A stretch of DNA of 64,000 nucleotides from an uncultured Pelagibacteraceae bacterium (GTDB lineage: Bacteria > Pseudomonadota > Alphaproteobacteria > Pelagibacterales > Pelagibacteraceae): contig CACFNH010000001.1 of NCBI GenBank assembly GCA_902567685.1, positions 186,001 to 250,000 of the forward strand. The letters are read 5' to 3'. The position numbers and the translations under genes are program-made. The notes beneath the pieces are model-generated. The model did no database searches and was not told the origin of the DNA. It saw only the letters and a program-made list of their open reading frames with translations. Below, piece after piece: positions 40,594 to 53,982 of the stretch (positions are counted from its first letter, which is position 1; every line of letters starts with the position of its first letter).

Positions 40594-42665
40594 TGTTTAA
40601 AATTCAAAAAGAAGAATTAGAAATTAATGGAAAAAAAATAATATTAGAAACAGGAAAGATTGCAAGACAGGCAGATGGAGCTGTAATTGCAAGCTGTGGT
40701 GAAACTGTAGTAATAGCAACAGCAGTTGGCGCAAAAGAAGTAAAAGATGATCAAGATTATTTTCCTCTTTCAGTAAACTATCAAGAAAAATATTATGCTG
40801 CAGGAAAAATACCTGGAGGTTATTTTAAGAGAGAAGCTCGTCCAACTGAGGCTGAGACTTTAATTTCAAGATTAATAGATAGGCCTATAAGACCATTGTT
40901 TCCTGATGGTTTTTTAAATGAAGTGCAAGTTTTGCCAACAGTACTATCTTATGATGGAGAAAACCAACCAGATATATTATCAATCATAGCTTCCTCAGCC
41001 GCATTAGCTATTTCAGGTTTACCTTTTCAAGGGCCTATAGCAGCTAGTAGAGTTGGATTTAAAGATGGAAAATGTTTGTTAAATCCTTCACCAAAAGAGT
41101 TAGAAGAATCAAAATTAGATTTAGTAGTTGCTGGAACCAAAGATGCAGTACTTATGGTAGAGTCTGAAGCTTCAGGTTTAACAGAAAAAGAAATGTTAGA
41201 AGCAGTTAAATTTGGACATAAGAATTTTTTACCAATTATCACTGCTATAGAAAATTTAGTTAAAAAAAGTGGTAAACCTAAATGGAAAATTGAAACTTTA
41301 GACCATTCTGATGTTAAGAAAAAAATTGCTAAAGCTTTAGAAACAGATCTTAGGAAAGCATTTAAAGAAATTGACAAGAAAAAAAGGTCAACAGCTATTT
41401 TAGAAGCAGAAGCAAAATGTAAAGAAATGTTTGCAGAGGATGAAAATGTAAGTGAGAATCAGGCTAAGGCTCAACTAAAATCTATAGAGAAAGACATAGT
41501 TAGAACAGCAATATTAAAAGATAAAAAAAGAATTGACGGTAGAGGTCTGGCAGATGTAAGGCAAATTAAATGTGAGGTGGGAGTTTTACCTAGAACACAT
41601 GGATCAGCTTTATTTACCAGAGGAGAAACACAGGCTTTAGTAGTTACCACATTAGGCATGTCAGACGACGAACAAAGATTAGAAAGCTTGGATGGTATGA
41701 AAAGATCAAATTTTATGTTGCATTATAATTTTCCACCATTTTCAGTTGGGGAGTGCGGTAGAATAGGAACTGGAAGAAGAGAAATTGGCCATGGAAAATT
41801 AGCATGGCGAGCTATTAACTCATCATTACCAAAAAAAGAAAATTTTCCATATACTTTAAGAGTAGTATCTGAAATTACAGAATCAAATGGGTCATCATCT
41901 ATGGCAACAGTTTGTGGAACCTCATTATCTTTAATGGATGCAGGTGTACCCATAAAAGAACCAGTAGCAGGTATTGCAATGGGCTTGATTAAAGAGGGTG
42001 ATAATTATTCAGTATTATCAGATATTTTAGGAGATGAAGATCATCTAGGCGATATGGATTTCAAGGTGGCAGGCACCAAAAATGGAATAACATCTCTTCA
42101 AATGGATATTAAAATTACAGGTATTACATTTGAGATCATGGCAAAGGCGTTAGAGCAAGCAAAAGCAGGAAGAGAACACATTTTAGGTGAAATGAACAAG
42201 GCTTTAAAAGTTTCAAGAAAAGAATTTTCAAAACATACTCCCAAAATGGAAGTGATACAGGTTGATAAAAAGGATATAGCAACAGTTATAGGAAAAGGTG
42301 GAGCAACTATAAGAGAAATAGTAGAAACATCTGGAGCTAAAGTAGATGTAAAAGACACAGGTGAAGTAACTGTAGCAGCGCCTGATGAAGAGTCTAGAAA
42401 TAAAGCTATAGAATTTATTAAAAATTTAGTTGCAAAACCTGAAGTTGGAAAGATTTATAAAGGAAAAGTAGTTAAGATTATGGAGTTTGGTGCCTTTGTA
42501 AATTTTTTAGGAAAACAAGACGGATTAGTTCACATTTCTGAGCTTGCAGGAAAAAGAGTAGCCAAAGTTACTGATGTTGTTAAAGAAGGAGATGAAGTTT
42601 CCGTAAAAGTTTTAGGTTTTGATAGAGGAAAAGTTAAATTGTCTATTAAACAGGCTGTAGCTTAA
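40593..42665 (+). CDS. pnp: Polyribonucleotide nucleotidyltransferase
   Basis: [34 protein letters not shown] ([11 protein letters not shown]) and S1 domains. Confidence 0.99.
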   Translation: MFKIQKEELEINGKKIILETGKIARQADGAVIASCGETVVIATAVGAKEVKDDQDYFPLSVNYQEKYYAAGKIPGGYFKREARPTEAETLISRLIDRPIRPLFPDGFLNEVQVLPTVLSYDGENQPDILSIIASSAALAISGLPFQGPIAASRVGFKDGKCLLNPSPKELEESKLDLVVAGTKDAVLMVESEASGLTEKEMLEAVKFGHKNFLPIITAIENLVKKSGKPKWKIETLDHSDVKKKIAKALETDLRKAFKEIDKKKRSTAILEAEAKCKEMFAEDENVSENQAKAQLKSIEKDIVRTAILKDKKRIDGRGLADVRQIKCEVGVLPRTHGSALFTRGETQALVVTTLGMSDDEQRLESLDGMKRSNFMLHYNFPPFSVGECGRIGTGRREIGHGKLAWRAINSSLPKKENFPYTLRVVSEITESNGSSSMATVCGTSLSLMDAGVPIKEPVAGIAMGLIKEGDNYSVLSDILGDEDHLGDMDFKVAGTKNGITSLQMDIKITGITFEIMAKALEQAKAGREHILGEMNKALKVSRKEFSKHTPKMEVIQVDKKDIATVIGKGGATIREIVETSGAKVDVKDTGEVTVAAPDEESRNKAIEFIKNLVAKPEVGKIYKGKVVKIMEFGAFVNFLGKQDGLVHISELAGKRVAKVTDVVKEGDEVSVKVLGFDRGKVKLSIKQAVA

Positions 42666-42670
42666 TAAAA

Positions 42671-43303
42671 TCAAATTTTATATTCAAAATTTTGAGTTTC
42701 TTTATTTACTTGAAGTTCAACTGCACCGTTACGTAAATGAAAATTTCTAGCCATCTCTGTTAATGGAGACAACGTAACTAACCTATTCAAATGATTTGAT
42801 TTCTTTATTTTTTTAAATACTTCTTTAACAATTAATTTTCCTCCACCTTTTTTTTTAGACCAAACTGTGTAAGCAATAGCTATCTTTCCAACTTTCTGAT
42901 CTCTCAATGCACTTTGTAAATAAGCATCTTTTGTCATTAAATCTAAATCTTTAACTGTTTTAGGAATTTCATTTGTAAAACCAAAACACATAATTGCACA
43001 AATTTCATTTTTGTATTTTACACCAAAAATTCTTCGTCCATAACTTGTTCTGAATTTAATATCAAGTTCAGGTCTTACAGGATCTTCTTTTACATCACAT
43101 GACTTAAGTTCTATTAATTCCGCTCCCTTAATCCAATCAAAAAAAGTATCTATATTTTTACTTATAAGTTGCTTATTTTTTCGGATTCTTGCTTTAATTC
43201 TAGGATTAAATTTTTTAGTGTTCTTCGAATAATCTTTTGAAATATTATCTTTCAAATATTTAGCAACTAATTTTTCTCTAACATTTTTAAATATTTCTCT
43301 CAT
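42671..43303 (-). CDS. Small protein resembling the malonyl-CoA decarboxylase catalytic (GNAT-fold) region
   Basis: GGGKLIVKEVFKKIKKSNHLNRLVTLSPLTEMARNFHLRNGAVELQVN resembles the MCD landmarks GnfLIK.V, F.TLSPI and ..FHL.NGA. Confidence 0.45.
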   Translation of the reverse strand: MREIFKNVREKLVAKYLKDNISKDYSKNTKKFNPRIKARIRKNKQLISKNIDTFFDWIKGAELIELKSCDVKEDPVRPELDIKFRTSYGRRIFGVKYKNEICAIMCFGFTNEIPKTVKDLDLMTKDAYLQSALRDQKVGKIAIAYTVWSKKKGGGKLIVKEVFKKIKKSNHLNRLVTLSPLTEMARNFHLRNGAVELQVNKETQNFEYKI

Positions 43304-43390
43304 TTTTATAATATTAATTTAACTTGATAAAGTTTAAATTTTTCTTATGAAATTGTTATGATTTTATTTCAGCTATGCATTTTTTGCAGG

Positions 43391-44176
43391 TTAAGAAATA
43401 TTTTTGGGATCAGGCATCCCTGACTTATTATATCCAGCATCTACATAATGAATTTCACCCGTTACGCCTGCAGCAAGATCACTCAATAGATATAAAGCTG
43501 ATTTACCCACGTCATCAATATCAACATTTCTTTTCAAAAATGAATGATCGGCACTCCACTTATACAAAAATTTGGCATCGCCTATTGCAGATGCCGCTAA
43601 AGTTTTGATTGGACCTGCACTAATGGCATTAACTCTTATTCCTTTTGAGCCAAGATCTCTTGCTATATATTTCACGCTTGACTCTAGAGCAGCTTTACAA
43701 ACGCCCATAACGTTATAATTAGGAATTACTTTTGTGGACTCGTAAGACAAAGTTAACATACTAGAACCATTTTTCATTATTTTTGAGGCTTCTTTAGCTA
43801 TTTCAGTAAATGAGAAACAGGAAACCAACATGCTTTTAGTAAAATTTTCTCTTGAAGTATTTATGTACTCTCCACTTAATTCAGCTCTATCTGAAAAAGC
43901 AATAGCATGAACAACAAAATCAAGCTGGCCCCATTGTTTTTTTACATCTTCAAAAGTTTTTACAATGTCTTCTTTATTTTCCACGTTACAATTAATCAAG
44001 AATTTAGAATTTATAGATTCTGCTAAAGGTGTTACTCTTTTTTTTAGTGCATCTCCTAAATAGGTAAAAGCCAATTCAGCTCCATTTTCTGAAAGTTTTT
44101 TGGCTATTCCCCATGCTATGGACCTTTCATTGGCAACTCCCATTATTAATCCTTTTTTATTTTTAACTAAGCTCAT
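43391..44176 (-). CDS. fabI: Enoyl-ACP reductase FabI
   Basis: GLIMGVANERSIAWGIAKKL, SYESTKVIPNYNVMGVCKAALESSVKYIARDLG. Confidence 0.97.
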   Translation of the reverse strand: MSLVKNKKGLIMGVANERSIAWGIAKKLSENGAELAFTYLGDALKKRVTPLAESINSKFLINCNVENKEDIVKTFEDVKKQWGQLDFVVHAIAFSDRAELSGEYINTSRENFTKSMLVSCFSFTEIAKEASKIMKNGSSMLTLSYESTKVIPNYNVMGVCKAALESSVKYIARDLGSKGIRVNAISAGPIKTLAASAIGDAKFLYKWSADHSFLKRNVDIDDVGKSALYLLSDLAAGVTGEIHYVDAGYNKSGMPDPKNIS

Positions 44177-44178
44177 AA

Positions 44179-45390
44179 TTAGACCTTTTCAAAAACTAAA
44201 GTAGCGTTTGTTCCACCAAAACCAAAGCTATTAGACATTACAGAATTTAGAGTTATATTTTTTTCAACTTTAGTTACTATTGGAAATTTTTTTGCCTCTT
44301 CATCCATGTCTTTAACATTAGCAGAAGCCGCAATGAAATTATTTTTCATCATTATCAAACTGTAAATAGCTTCATGAACCGATGCCGCTCCAAGCGGATG
44401 ACCTGAAAGTGATTTTGTTGAGCTTATTTTTGGTATTTTTTCTTTAAAGGCCTCAGAAACAGCTTTTAGCTCAGTAATATCTCCTACAGGAGTTGAGGTT
44501 CCGTGGGTATTAATATAATCAATTTTATTTTTAGAAGTTTTTAAAGCCATATCCATACACCTAACTGCTCCTTCTCCAGAAGGAGCAACCATATCATTTC
44601 CGTCAGATGTAGCTCCATATCCTGTTATTTCAGCATAAATATTAGCTCCTCTAGCTTTTGCATGCTCATATTCTTCTAAAACTAGAACGCCGCCGCCACC
44701 AGCTATAACAAAACCATCTCTAGATTTATCATAAGGTCTTGAAGCTTTTCCTGGAGTATCGTTGTATTTTGAAGATAAAGCGGTCATGGCATCAAACATT
44801 GCAGTCATTGCCAAATGTAATTCATCGCTACCACCAGTAAAAACTATTTTTTGTTTTCCTAACTGGATTAGTTCCATTCCATTTCCAATACAATGCCCGC
44901 TAGTTGCACAAGCTGAACTTATTGTATAATTCACTCCTTTAATCTTAAAGGGAACTGCTAAAGTAGCTGATGCTGTACTAGCCATTGTTCTTGGAACTAC
45001 GAATGGTCCCATTTTTTTTGGATTTTTTTCCCGCGTTTTGTCTGCTGCAAGAATAACATTTTTGATTGATGGTCCGCCTGAACCCATAACTATACCGGTT
45101 AAGTTATTACTTACTTCTTTTTCAGTTAGTCCAGAGTCTTTAACTGCCTCATTCATTGCAATATAATTATATGCGGATCCATCTCCCATAAATCTCATTA
45201 TTTTTCTATCTACATGATCTTCAATTTTTATATTAGGTTTTCCATGAATATTGCTTTTTAAATTATGTTCTTTGTATTCTTCTGAAAAAGATATTCCAGA
45301 CTTACTGTTTAATAATGAATCATAAACTTCTTTTTGATTATTTCCTAAACAAGAAACTATACCTATTCCTGTAATTACAACTCTTTTCAT
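44179..45390 (-). CDS. fabB: Beta-ketoacyl-ACP synthase I
   Basis: [64 protein letters not shown]. Confidence 0.96.
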   Translation of the reverse strand: MKRVVITGIGIVSCLGNNQKEVYDSLLNSKSGISFSEEYKEHNLKSNIHGKPNIKIEDHVDRKIMRFMGDGSAYNYIAMNEAVKDSGLTEKEVSNNLTGIVMGSGGPSIKNVILAADKTREKNPKKMGPFVVPRTMASTASATLAVPFKIKGVNYTISSACATSGHCIGNGMELIQLGKQKIVFTGGSDELHLAMTAMFDAMTALSSKYNDTPGKASRPYDKSRDGFVIAGGGGVLVLEEYEHAKARGANIYAEITGYGATSDGNDMVAPSGEGAVRCMDMALKTSKNKIDYINTHGTSTPVGDITELKAVSEAFKEKIPKISSTKSLSGHPLGAASVHEAIYSLIMMKNNFIAASANVKDMDEEAKKFPIVTKVEKNITLNSVMSNSFGFGGTNATLVFEKV

Positions 45391-45893
45391 TGTTTAAATA
45401 ACCCCACTTTTAAATTTTCTGCAGAATATATTTCTTTTCCATCTGCTTTAAGTATACCATTAGCCAAACCTACCGTAGCTCCTTCTTTTATAAGAATTCT
45501 TTTCATGTTTATTTCATAAGTTGCCATTTTAATATTCTTTAGTACTTCTCCAGTAAATTTTACAGTATTAACACCTAAAGCTCTGCCTTTTCCAGGATTT
45601 CCTAACCAACCTAAGTAAAATCCTACTAGTTGCCACATTGCATCCAATCCTAAACATCCAGGCATAACCGAATCATCCTTAAAATGACATTCAAAAAACC
45701 ACAAACTATCTTTTATGTCCAGTTCAGCTTTAATTAATCCTTTTTTAAAAATTCCAGTATTTTCACTAATTTCCGATATTCTATCAAACATGAGCATGGG
45801 AGGAAGAGGAAGTTTGGCATTTCCAGGCCCAAAAAGTTTGCCATTTGCGCAATCAATTAATTCTTTATAGCTATAGGATGATTTTTTATTCAT
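45387..45893 (-). CDS. fabA: 3-hydroxydecanoyl-ACP dehydratase FabA
   Basis: [41 protein letters not shown]. Confidence 0.97.
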   Translation of the reverse strand: MNKKSSYSYKELIDCANGKLFGPGNAKLPLPPMLMFDRISEISENTGIFKKGLIKAELDIKDSLWFFECHFKDDSVMPGCLGLDAMWQLVGFYLGWLGNPGKGRALGVNTVKFTGEVLKNIKMATYEINMKRILIKEGATVGLANGILKADGKEIYSAENLKVGLFKQ

Positions 45894-45929
45894 AAATTAA
45901 TAATGATTATTAATTTCATATAATCATTA
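45894..45929. promoter_or_regulatory. Candidate Fur/PerR-family operators in the fabA-katG divergent region
   Basis: 23-bp perfect palindrome AAATTAATAAT-G-ATTATTAATTT (45894-45916) containing a 7-1-7-like TAATAATGATTATTA. A second inverted half-pair TAATCATTA (45921-45929) has its centre 20 bp away. Confidence 0.5.
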
Positions 45930-46019
45930 GTTTAAAATTGTAGTAATTCTATGACAACGTATCTCAGTCTAAACTACTTTACAAATACTTTAGAATTATC
46001 GTAAATTAAGGCTTATTAA

Positions 46020-48248
<2,229 letters not shown>

Positions 48249-48250
48249 AC

Positions 48251-48721
48251 CTAAAGTTTTCCCCACAAACTTTCTTTTTTTACCCATCCAACATATTTAT
48301 CAACTTTAATTTTACACCATTCTTTCTCACATTTTGAAACTAAGCACAACCTTCCTTTGTCTAAAATTGCTAATGGTTTAGAATAAATAGTAGGATTTTT
48401 AAAAACTATTAGACCTTCGTCTACTGAAATAGCTGCTTTTTTTTTAGATAACTGAGATATATGAATCCAGCCACTATTATTTTCGTGATCTCTAATTTTT
48501 CTAAAGTTATCTGATTTATCTTGAATTAATACAGGTAAATACTTTTTTTTATAAAAAATTTTTATTGGATGTTTAAATGATGGGCCCTGCCTTAAATTAA
48601 CTTTTTCATTTCTTAATGTTAAAAAGTATTCTCCCTCTGAATATAAGAAGGTATTAGGCATAAATAAAAAAAACAAAATTAAAAATATTTTTATTATTTC
48701 TTTGTGCATTCTTTTATACAA
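48251..48721 (-). CDS. Exported SH3-domain protein
   Basis: Signal peptide; VNLRQGPSFKHPIK and GWIHISQLSKKK SH3-like motifs. Start may be the internal MHKEIIK. Confidence 0.85.
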   Translation of the reverse strand: MYKRMHKEIIKIFLILFFLFMPNTFLYSEGEYFLTLRNEKVNLRQGPSFKHPIKIFYKKKYLPVLIQDKSDNFRKIRDHENNSGWIHISQLSKKKAAISVDEGLIVFKNPTIYSKPLAILDKGRLCLVSKCEKEWCKIKVDKYVGWVKKESLWGKL

Positions 48722-49446
48722 TCTGGATTTTTGGGAAGTTTAACTTTTCTAAATTCAGCTTTTAAAGAATTAAAAATAAGAATTTTACCTAAAAGATTAT
48801 CTTTAACACTAAGTATAGATTTTATAACTTCATTTGCCTGTATAGTACCCGCAATACCTGCAAGAGTAGAAATAATTCCTTCTGTATCGCAGTTATCTTC
48901 CATGTTAGGAATTTCTGGCATAAAACATCTAAAACAAGGAGTTTTTTTTTTAAAATCAAATTTAAAAATTTGACCATCAAATTTATTAATAGCTGCTGAT
49001 ATCAAAATTTTTTTATTTTTTAAACAATAGTCATTGATCAAATATCTTGTTTTAAAATTATCTGTTCCATCGCAAATTATATCAAACTTATTTAAAATGC
49101 TTTCTATATTTTTTTTATTTATTTTTTCTTTGTAAACAAAAACATTAATTTTTTTATTAATACTTTTAATAATTTTTTCAGCTTGTTTTGCTTTAAATTT
49201 TCCAATATCCTTTGAGCTAAATAGAACCTGTCTATTTAAATTTGTGATATCTACTTTATCGTGGTCTACAATGCCAATATTGCCTACGCCTGAATTTGCC
49301 AAATAAAGTATCAAAGGACATCCCAGACCCCCAATGCCTACTACCAAAACTTTAGCTGAAAATATCTTCTTTTGGCCTGCTATACCAACATTTTTAAGAA
49401 TTATTTGTTTTGAAAATCTTCTTAGTTCGTTGTTACTAACTTTCAT
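48694..49446 (-). CDS. HesA/MoeB/ThiF family adenylyltransferase
   Basis: RRFSKQIILKNVGIAGQKKI, VVGIGGLGCPLILYLANSGVGNIGIVDHDKVDITNLNRQVLF, paired Cys (CFRC, CIKEC). Confidence 0.92.
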   Translation of the reverse strand: MKVSNNELRRFSKQIILKNVGIAGQKKIFSAKVLVVGIGGLGCPLILYLANSGVGNIGIVDHDKVDITNLNRQVLFSSKDIGKFKAKQAEKIIKSINKKINVFVYKEKINKKNIESILNKFDIICDGTDNFKTRYLINDYCLKNKKILISAAINKFDGQIFKFDFKKKTPCFRCFMPEIPNMEDNCDTEGIISTLAGIAGTIQANEVIKSILSVKDNLLGKILIFNSLKAEFRKVKLPKNPDCIKECTKK

Positions 49447-49889
49447 TATTTTGTTCCAGTTGAACCAAATCCTCCAGAGCCTCTAGAAGTTTTAGGCAAT
49501 TCTTCAACTTCTTCTAAATTTACTTGAATGATTGGAGCAACAACCATCTGAGCTATACGCATATTTTTCTCTACTGTAAATTCCTCTTTACTTAAATTAA
49601 TTAATATTATTTTAATTTCACCTCTATAATCTGCATCTATCGTACCAGGAGAATTTAAAACACTTATACCTTTTTTTGCAGCCAAACCAGAGCGAGGTCT
49701 TATCTGTACCTCGAACCCTTTTGGAATAGACAAAGAGAATCCTGATGGTATTAATGCTTTATCACCAGACTGAATTTTTATTTCTTTTTTAATGTTGGCA
49801 CAAATATCCATTCCAGAGGAACCGTCAGTTTCATATTTTGGGATTATAGCCTCTTCAGAGAGTTTTTTAATTAATATTTTTGTCATCAA
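49446..49889 (-). CDS. dut: dUTP diphosphatase
   Basis: [52 protein letters not shown]. Confidence 0.98.
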   Translation of the reverse strand: MMTKILIKKLSEEAIIPKYETDGSSGMDICANIKKEIKIQSGDKALIPSGFSLSIPKGFEVQIRPRSGLAAKKGISVLNSPGTIDADYRGEIKIILINLSKEEFTVEKNMRIAQMVVAPIIQVNLEEVEELPKTSRGSGGFGSTGTK

Positions 49890-51090
49890 CTAAAAACTTA
49901 TCTATTATCTTATTTACAATAACAGAGGCGATATAGCTTTTCTTATTTCTTTGAATGGAGTTAATTTTACCATTCACGTCTATTAAAGAAACTTTATTAT
50001 AGTCAACATTAAAACCAGTATTTTTTTTTGATACATCATTAGCAACTATAAAGTCACAATATTTTTCTTTTAACTTGTTTAAAGAATTTTTTATTAAATT
50101 TTCTGTCTCTGCTGAAAATCCAACAACTATTTTTGGTCTTAACTTGTTATTTTTTCCAAGATAGGCAAGAATATCTATGTTTTTTTGTAGTTTTATATTA
50201 TCGAGATTTTTGTTTTTAATTTTCTCTTTTTTGAATTCTTTAGCTTTAAAATCTGAAACTGCTGCAGCACATATTGCGATATCTACAGGAAGAATTTTTT
50301 TAACTTGCTCAAACATCTGATCAGCAGTTTTTACTTTTTTTATTGTTAAGCCCTTAACAACTCTAATTTCAGAAGGTCCTGTGATCAGAGTAGTTTTAAC
50401 TCCAATTTTCGAGAGAGCCAACGCTATTTCATAACCTTGTTTTCCACTGGACTCATTAGAAATATATCTTACGGGATCTATATACTCTCTAGTAGGTCCA
50501 GATGTTACTAATGCATTTATATTTTTTTTTTTTAAAATATTTTTATTTTTAAAATAATCAACTAGATAAGAATATATTTGTCTAGGGCTTGACATTTTTC
50601 CTTCACCATATTCCCCACACGCCATCTCACCTTTTATAGGGCCTATAAATTTATAACCATATCCTACTAATGTTTTATAGTTATCCTGTGTAGCTTTATG
50701 TAACCACATTCTTACATTCATAGCTGGTACCAAAACAATATCTTTGTTTGATGCTAATATAACTGTACTAGCTAGATCTTCTGCTTTACCCAAGCTTATT
50801 TTAGTCATAAAATTTGCAGTAGTCGGCAATACTAAAATTATATCTGCCCATCTTGATAAAGAGATATGGTCAATTTCAGACTCATTATTTACGTCAAAAA
50901 TATCTTCGTAAACTTTGTTATTTGTTAAAGAAGCAATAGATAGCGGAGTCACAAAATGCTTTCCACTTTTGGTTAATATACTTTTTATTTCTACATTATT
51001 TTTTCTTAACAATCTTATAAGATCTAAAGTTTTATATGCGGATATTCCACCGCCTATTATCAGAAGAATTTTTTTATTTTTTAAAGACAT
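49867..51090 (-). CDS. coaBC: Bifunctional phosphopantothenoylcysteine decarboxylase/phosphopantothenate-cysteine ligase
   Basis: [59 protein letters not shown]. Confidence 0.97.
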   Translation of the reverse strand: MSLKNKKILLIIGGGISAYKTLDLIRLLRKNNVEIKSILTKSGKHFVTPLSIASLTNNKVYEDIFDVNNESEIDHISLSRWADIILVLPTTANFMTKISLGKAEDLASTVILASNKDIVLVPAMNVRMWLHKATQDNYKTLVGYGYKFIGPIKGEMACGEYGEGKMSSPRQIYSYLVDYFKNKNILKKKNINALVTSGPTREYIDPVRYISNESSGKQGYEIALALSKIGVKTTLITGPSEIRVVKGLTIKKVKTADQMFEQVKKILPVDIAICAAAVSDFKAKEFKKEKIKNKNLDNIKLQKNIDILAYLGKNNKLRPKIVVGFSAETENLIKNSLNKLKEKYCDFIVANDVSKKNTGFNVDYNKVSLIDVNGKINSIQRNKKSYIASVIVNKIIDKFLVDDKNIN

Positions 51091-51098
51091 TATTGTTA

Positions 51099-52679
51099 TT
51101 AAAATACTAATAAAATAAAAATTACAACAACTAAAACACTAATAATAATATTATTTCTTAAACTTTTTAGTTTCATTTCTTCTATTTCCAAACCCTTGTT
51201 AGGTTTAACTCCTAAATTAAGCTTTCCTTCTGCTATTAATTGTAAAGCATAGTTAGCCTTATCCATAAAATCGGGAAAATCAGGTATTCTTTTCAAAATT
51301 TCAGTAGATGTTTTTAGAGCTTTATCAATATTTGACTGTGGACTTTTGAAGTCTTTAATCCAATTTTCTAAAACTGGCTTAGATACTTTCCATATATTAG
51401 TTTCCGGATAAAGTTTTCTTGCAACCCCTTCCACAACAACCATTGTTTTTTGAAGAAGTAAAAGTTGTGTTTGAGTTGCCATATTAAATTTTTCAGTAAT
51501 TTCAAATAACTGAGATAGCAAATTGCCACCTGAAATATCTTTAATAGATTGACCAAATATTGGTTCACCTACTGATCTTAAAGCTTGAGCGAATTCTTCT
51601 TTGGATGCTTCTTTTGGGACTAAACCCGCTTGAAAATGGACTTCAGCAACTTTTACATAGTCTCTTTGGGTAAAACCGTAAAGAATTTCAGCCAAATATT
51701 TTCTATTATTTTTGTCTAATCTTCCCATTATGCCGAAATCTACTGGAACAATATTTCCCTTTTCGTCTACAAATAGATTTCCTTGATGCATGTCTCCATG
51801 AAAAAATCCATCTTTTACTGCTTGCTTTAAAAAATGTTGTATAAGATTTTTTGCTAAATTTTCTAGATCAACTCCTGATTCTCTCAATTTTTCATATTCT
51901 CTTATTGGAGTCCCATTTACTTTGTCCAAAGTTAAGACTCTTTTTGAAGTATAATTCCAGTATATTTTTGGAACATTAAAACCTTCATCATTTTTAGTAT
52001 TTTCATATAATTCATTTGCAGCTGCAGCTTCAAATCTCAAGTCCATTTCGATATTTGTAATTTCTCTCAGTAAATGAACTACTTCTACTAGTTTTAATCT
52101 TTTAGTTTTTGAAATTAGATTTTCTATTATGTAAGCCAGCAACATTAAAGCATCTAGTTCTTCATTAAATAATTTTTCTATATTTGGCCTCAAAATTTTA
52201 ATTGCTACTTCTTTTTCTTTATTATTAATTTTAATCTTTGCAGTATGAACTTGTGCTATCGAAGCAGCTGCTATTGGTTCACTTAAGTCGATAATTTCAC
52301 CAAATTGTTTTTCACCAATTTCTTTTTTAATTATATGTTTAGATAAATTAGTATCAAAGGCAGGCAATTTATCTTGAAGTTTTACCAAATCATTTGCAAG
52401 GTCTTCACCTATTATATCTGGTCTAGTTGCTAAGAATTGTCCTAGTTTAATGAAAGTTGTTCCCATACTTTCAAACGCATTACATAGTCTCTCTCCTGGT
52501 TTATTTGAAATTCCAGTTAAATTTTTTTCAGATCCAAGGGCCATCAGATTAAAAAACAATTTTATTAAAAAGGGAATATTGTAAATTTCATTTACCGTAT
52601 CAATTGCTCCAGAAGATCCTAACTTTCGAGCTATTTTTAATAGTTGAAAAATTCTTGTAAACATTTTTAAATTTTCCAA
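51099..52679 (-). CDS. ubiB: Ubiquinone biosynthesis kinase-like protein UbiB
   Basis: GTTFIKLGQFLATRPDI, PIAAASIAQVH, FFHGDMHQGNLFVDEKGNIVPVDFGIMGRLD. Confidence 0.96.
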   Translation of the reverse strand: MENLKMFTRIFQLLKIARKLGSSGAIDTVNEIYNIPFLIKLFFNLMALGSEKNLTGISNKPGERLCNAFESMGTTFIKLGQFLATRPDIIGEDLANDLVKLQDKLPAFDTNLSKHIIKKEIGEKQFGEIIDLSEPIAAASIAQVHTAKIKINNKEKEVAIKILRPNIEKLFNEELDALMLLAYIIENLISKTKRLKLVEVVHLLREITNIEMDLRFEAAAANELYENTKNDEGFNVPKIYWNYTSKRVLTLDKVNGTPIREYEKLRESGVDLENLAKNLIQHFLKQAVKDGFFHGDMHQGNLFVDEKGNIVPVDFGIMGRLDKNNRKYLAEILYGFTQRDYVKVAEVHFQAGLVPKEASKEEFAQALRSVGEPIFGQSIKDISGGNLLSQLFEITEKFNMATQTQLLLLQKTMVVVEGVARKLYPETNIWKVSKPVLENWIKDFKSPQSNIDKALKTSTEILKRIPDFPDFMDKANYALQLIAEGKLNLGVKPNKGLEIEEMKLKSLRNNIIISVLVVVIFILLVF

Positions 52680-53371
52680 CCTGAATGTATGGCTGCAATT
52701 CCACTAGATAAATTTCTGTACTCAATTTTTGAAAAGCCATGATTTTTTAATAATTGTGATAATTCTTCTTGGTTATAAAATTCTTTAATACTCTCCACTA
52801 AATATTCATATGGCATTGAACTACCTGTTACATACTTACCTACTAACGGTATGACTTTTGAGTATTCTTTATATAAGTTTTTTAATATTTCGTTTTCCAC
52901 TTTTGAAAACTCCAAACACATAAATCTTCCTCCAGTTTTTAATACTCTATTAGCCTCTTTCAAACAAAGATTAATGTCAGTAACATTTCTAATTCCAAAA
53001 CTTATTGTATAAAAATCAAACTTGTTATCTTCAAAAGGAAGATTTTCTGCAGAATGACAGAACCATTTTATATTTTTCAGACTATTTAATTTATCTTTTC
53101 CCATATTTAACATTTCTTTGTTTGGCTCTACACAGAAAATTTCACTTTTTCCTAAAGTTTTTTTAGAAAAATTTTTTGCTATATCACCTGTTCCAGAAGC
53201 AACATCTATTAATGAACTTTTAGGTTGAGGCTTCATCCAGTCTATCACGTTTTTTTTCCACAAACGGTGGATTCCTAATGAAATTATATCATTCATAAAA
53301 TCATACTTTTTATGCACCTTGTTAAAAACTGAGTTAACTAGTCCTGTTTTTTCCTGATTGTAGAAATTCAT
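52667..53371 (-). CDS. ubiE: Demethylmenaquinone/2-methoxy-6-polyprenyl-1,4-benzoquinol methylase UbiE
   Basis: YDFMNDIISLGIHRLWK, LIDVASGTGDIAKNF, FGIRNVTDINLCLKEANRVLKTGGRFMCLEFSKV. Confidence 0.97.
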   Translation of the reverse strand: MNFYNQEKTGLVNSVFNKVHKKYDFMNDIISLGIHRLWKKNVIDWMKPQPKSSLIDVASGTGDIAKNFSKKTLGKSEIFCVEPNKEMLNMGKDKLNSLKNIKWFCHSAENLPFEDNKFDFYTISFGIRNVTDINLCLKEANRVLKTGGRFMCLEFSKVENEILKNLYKEYSKVIPLVGKYVTGSSMPYEYLVESIKEFYNQEELSQLLKNHGFSKIEYRNLSSGIAAIHSGWKI

Positions 53372-53467
53372 TAAGAAATTATATGTCAGAATTACCTTAA
53401 GTTGAAGTTGTTAAAAATAGATTGAAGTTGACCCTAATATTCTAAGGATATATACACATGTAAATTT

Positions 53468-53737
53468 ATGCCAAACACAAAATCAGCAGTTAGAAGGGTG
53501 AGAAGAGTTAAAAAGCAGACCTTTGTCAATCGATTGAGAAAGAGCAAATATAAGGCTGCTATAAAACATATGGAGGAACTGATAAAAAATGGAAAAAAAG
53601 ATAAAATAAAAATATATTTTCCAAAATTTCAATCAATTCTCATGCAGGTTGCGAAATCTGGGGCAGTAAACAAAAAAACTGCTTCAAGAAAAATTTCTAA
53701 AATTTCAAAAAAAATCTCTAGCAAAAAGAGTAAATAA
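53468..53737 (+). CDS. rpsT: 30S ribosomal protein S20
   Basis: MPNTKSAVRRVRRVKKQTFVNRLRKSKYKAAIK; KSGAVNKKTASRKISKISK. Confidence 0.96.
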   Translation: MPNTKSAVRRVRRVKKQTFVNRLRKSKYKAAIKHMEELIKNGKKDKIKIYFPKFQSILMQVAKSGAVNKKTASRKISKISKKISSKKSK

Positions 53738-53956
53738 ATCAATTTTAAGTTGTTTAAATTTTTTTAAATATAATAAATTTTTTTATTATAAAACTACATA
53801 TAGATATTTGGATGGTTAAGTTGTAGCAGGTTATCATAAAAAACTTTGATTAAAAAATTTTCACAAATTCTATTTCAGCGATAAACATACAACCTAAGTC
53901 GATTTTTTTTTTGAATTTCAAAAATATTTCTTGAATAAATTAAATTTAAAAAATAA

Positions 53957-53976
53957 AAATAAATTTCAATTTATTT
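53957..53976. repeat. Perfect inverted repeat directly upstream of dnaA
   Basis: AAATAAATT-TC-AATTTATTT: 9-bp arms, 2-nt centre, ending 6 nt before the dnaA ATG. Confidence 0.7.
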
Positions 53977-53982
53977 AATTAC

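Noticed and set aside
43375-43608. 77-aa plus-strand ORF over the 3' end of fabI
   Set aside because: Fully antisense to well-conserved FabI codons; likely a shadow ORF.
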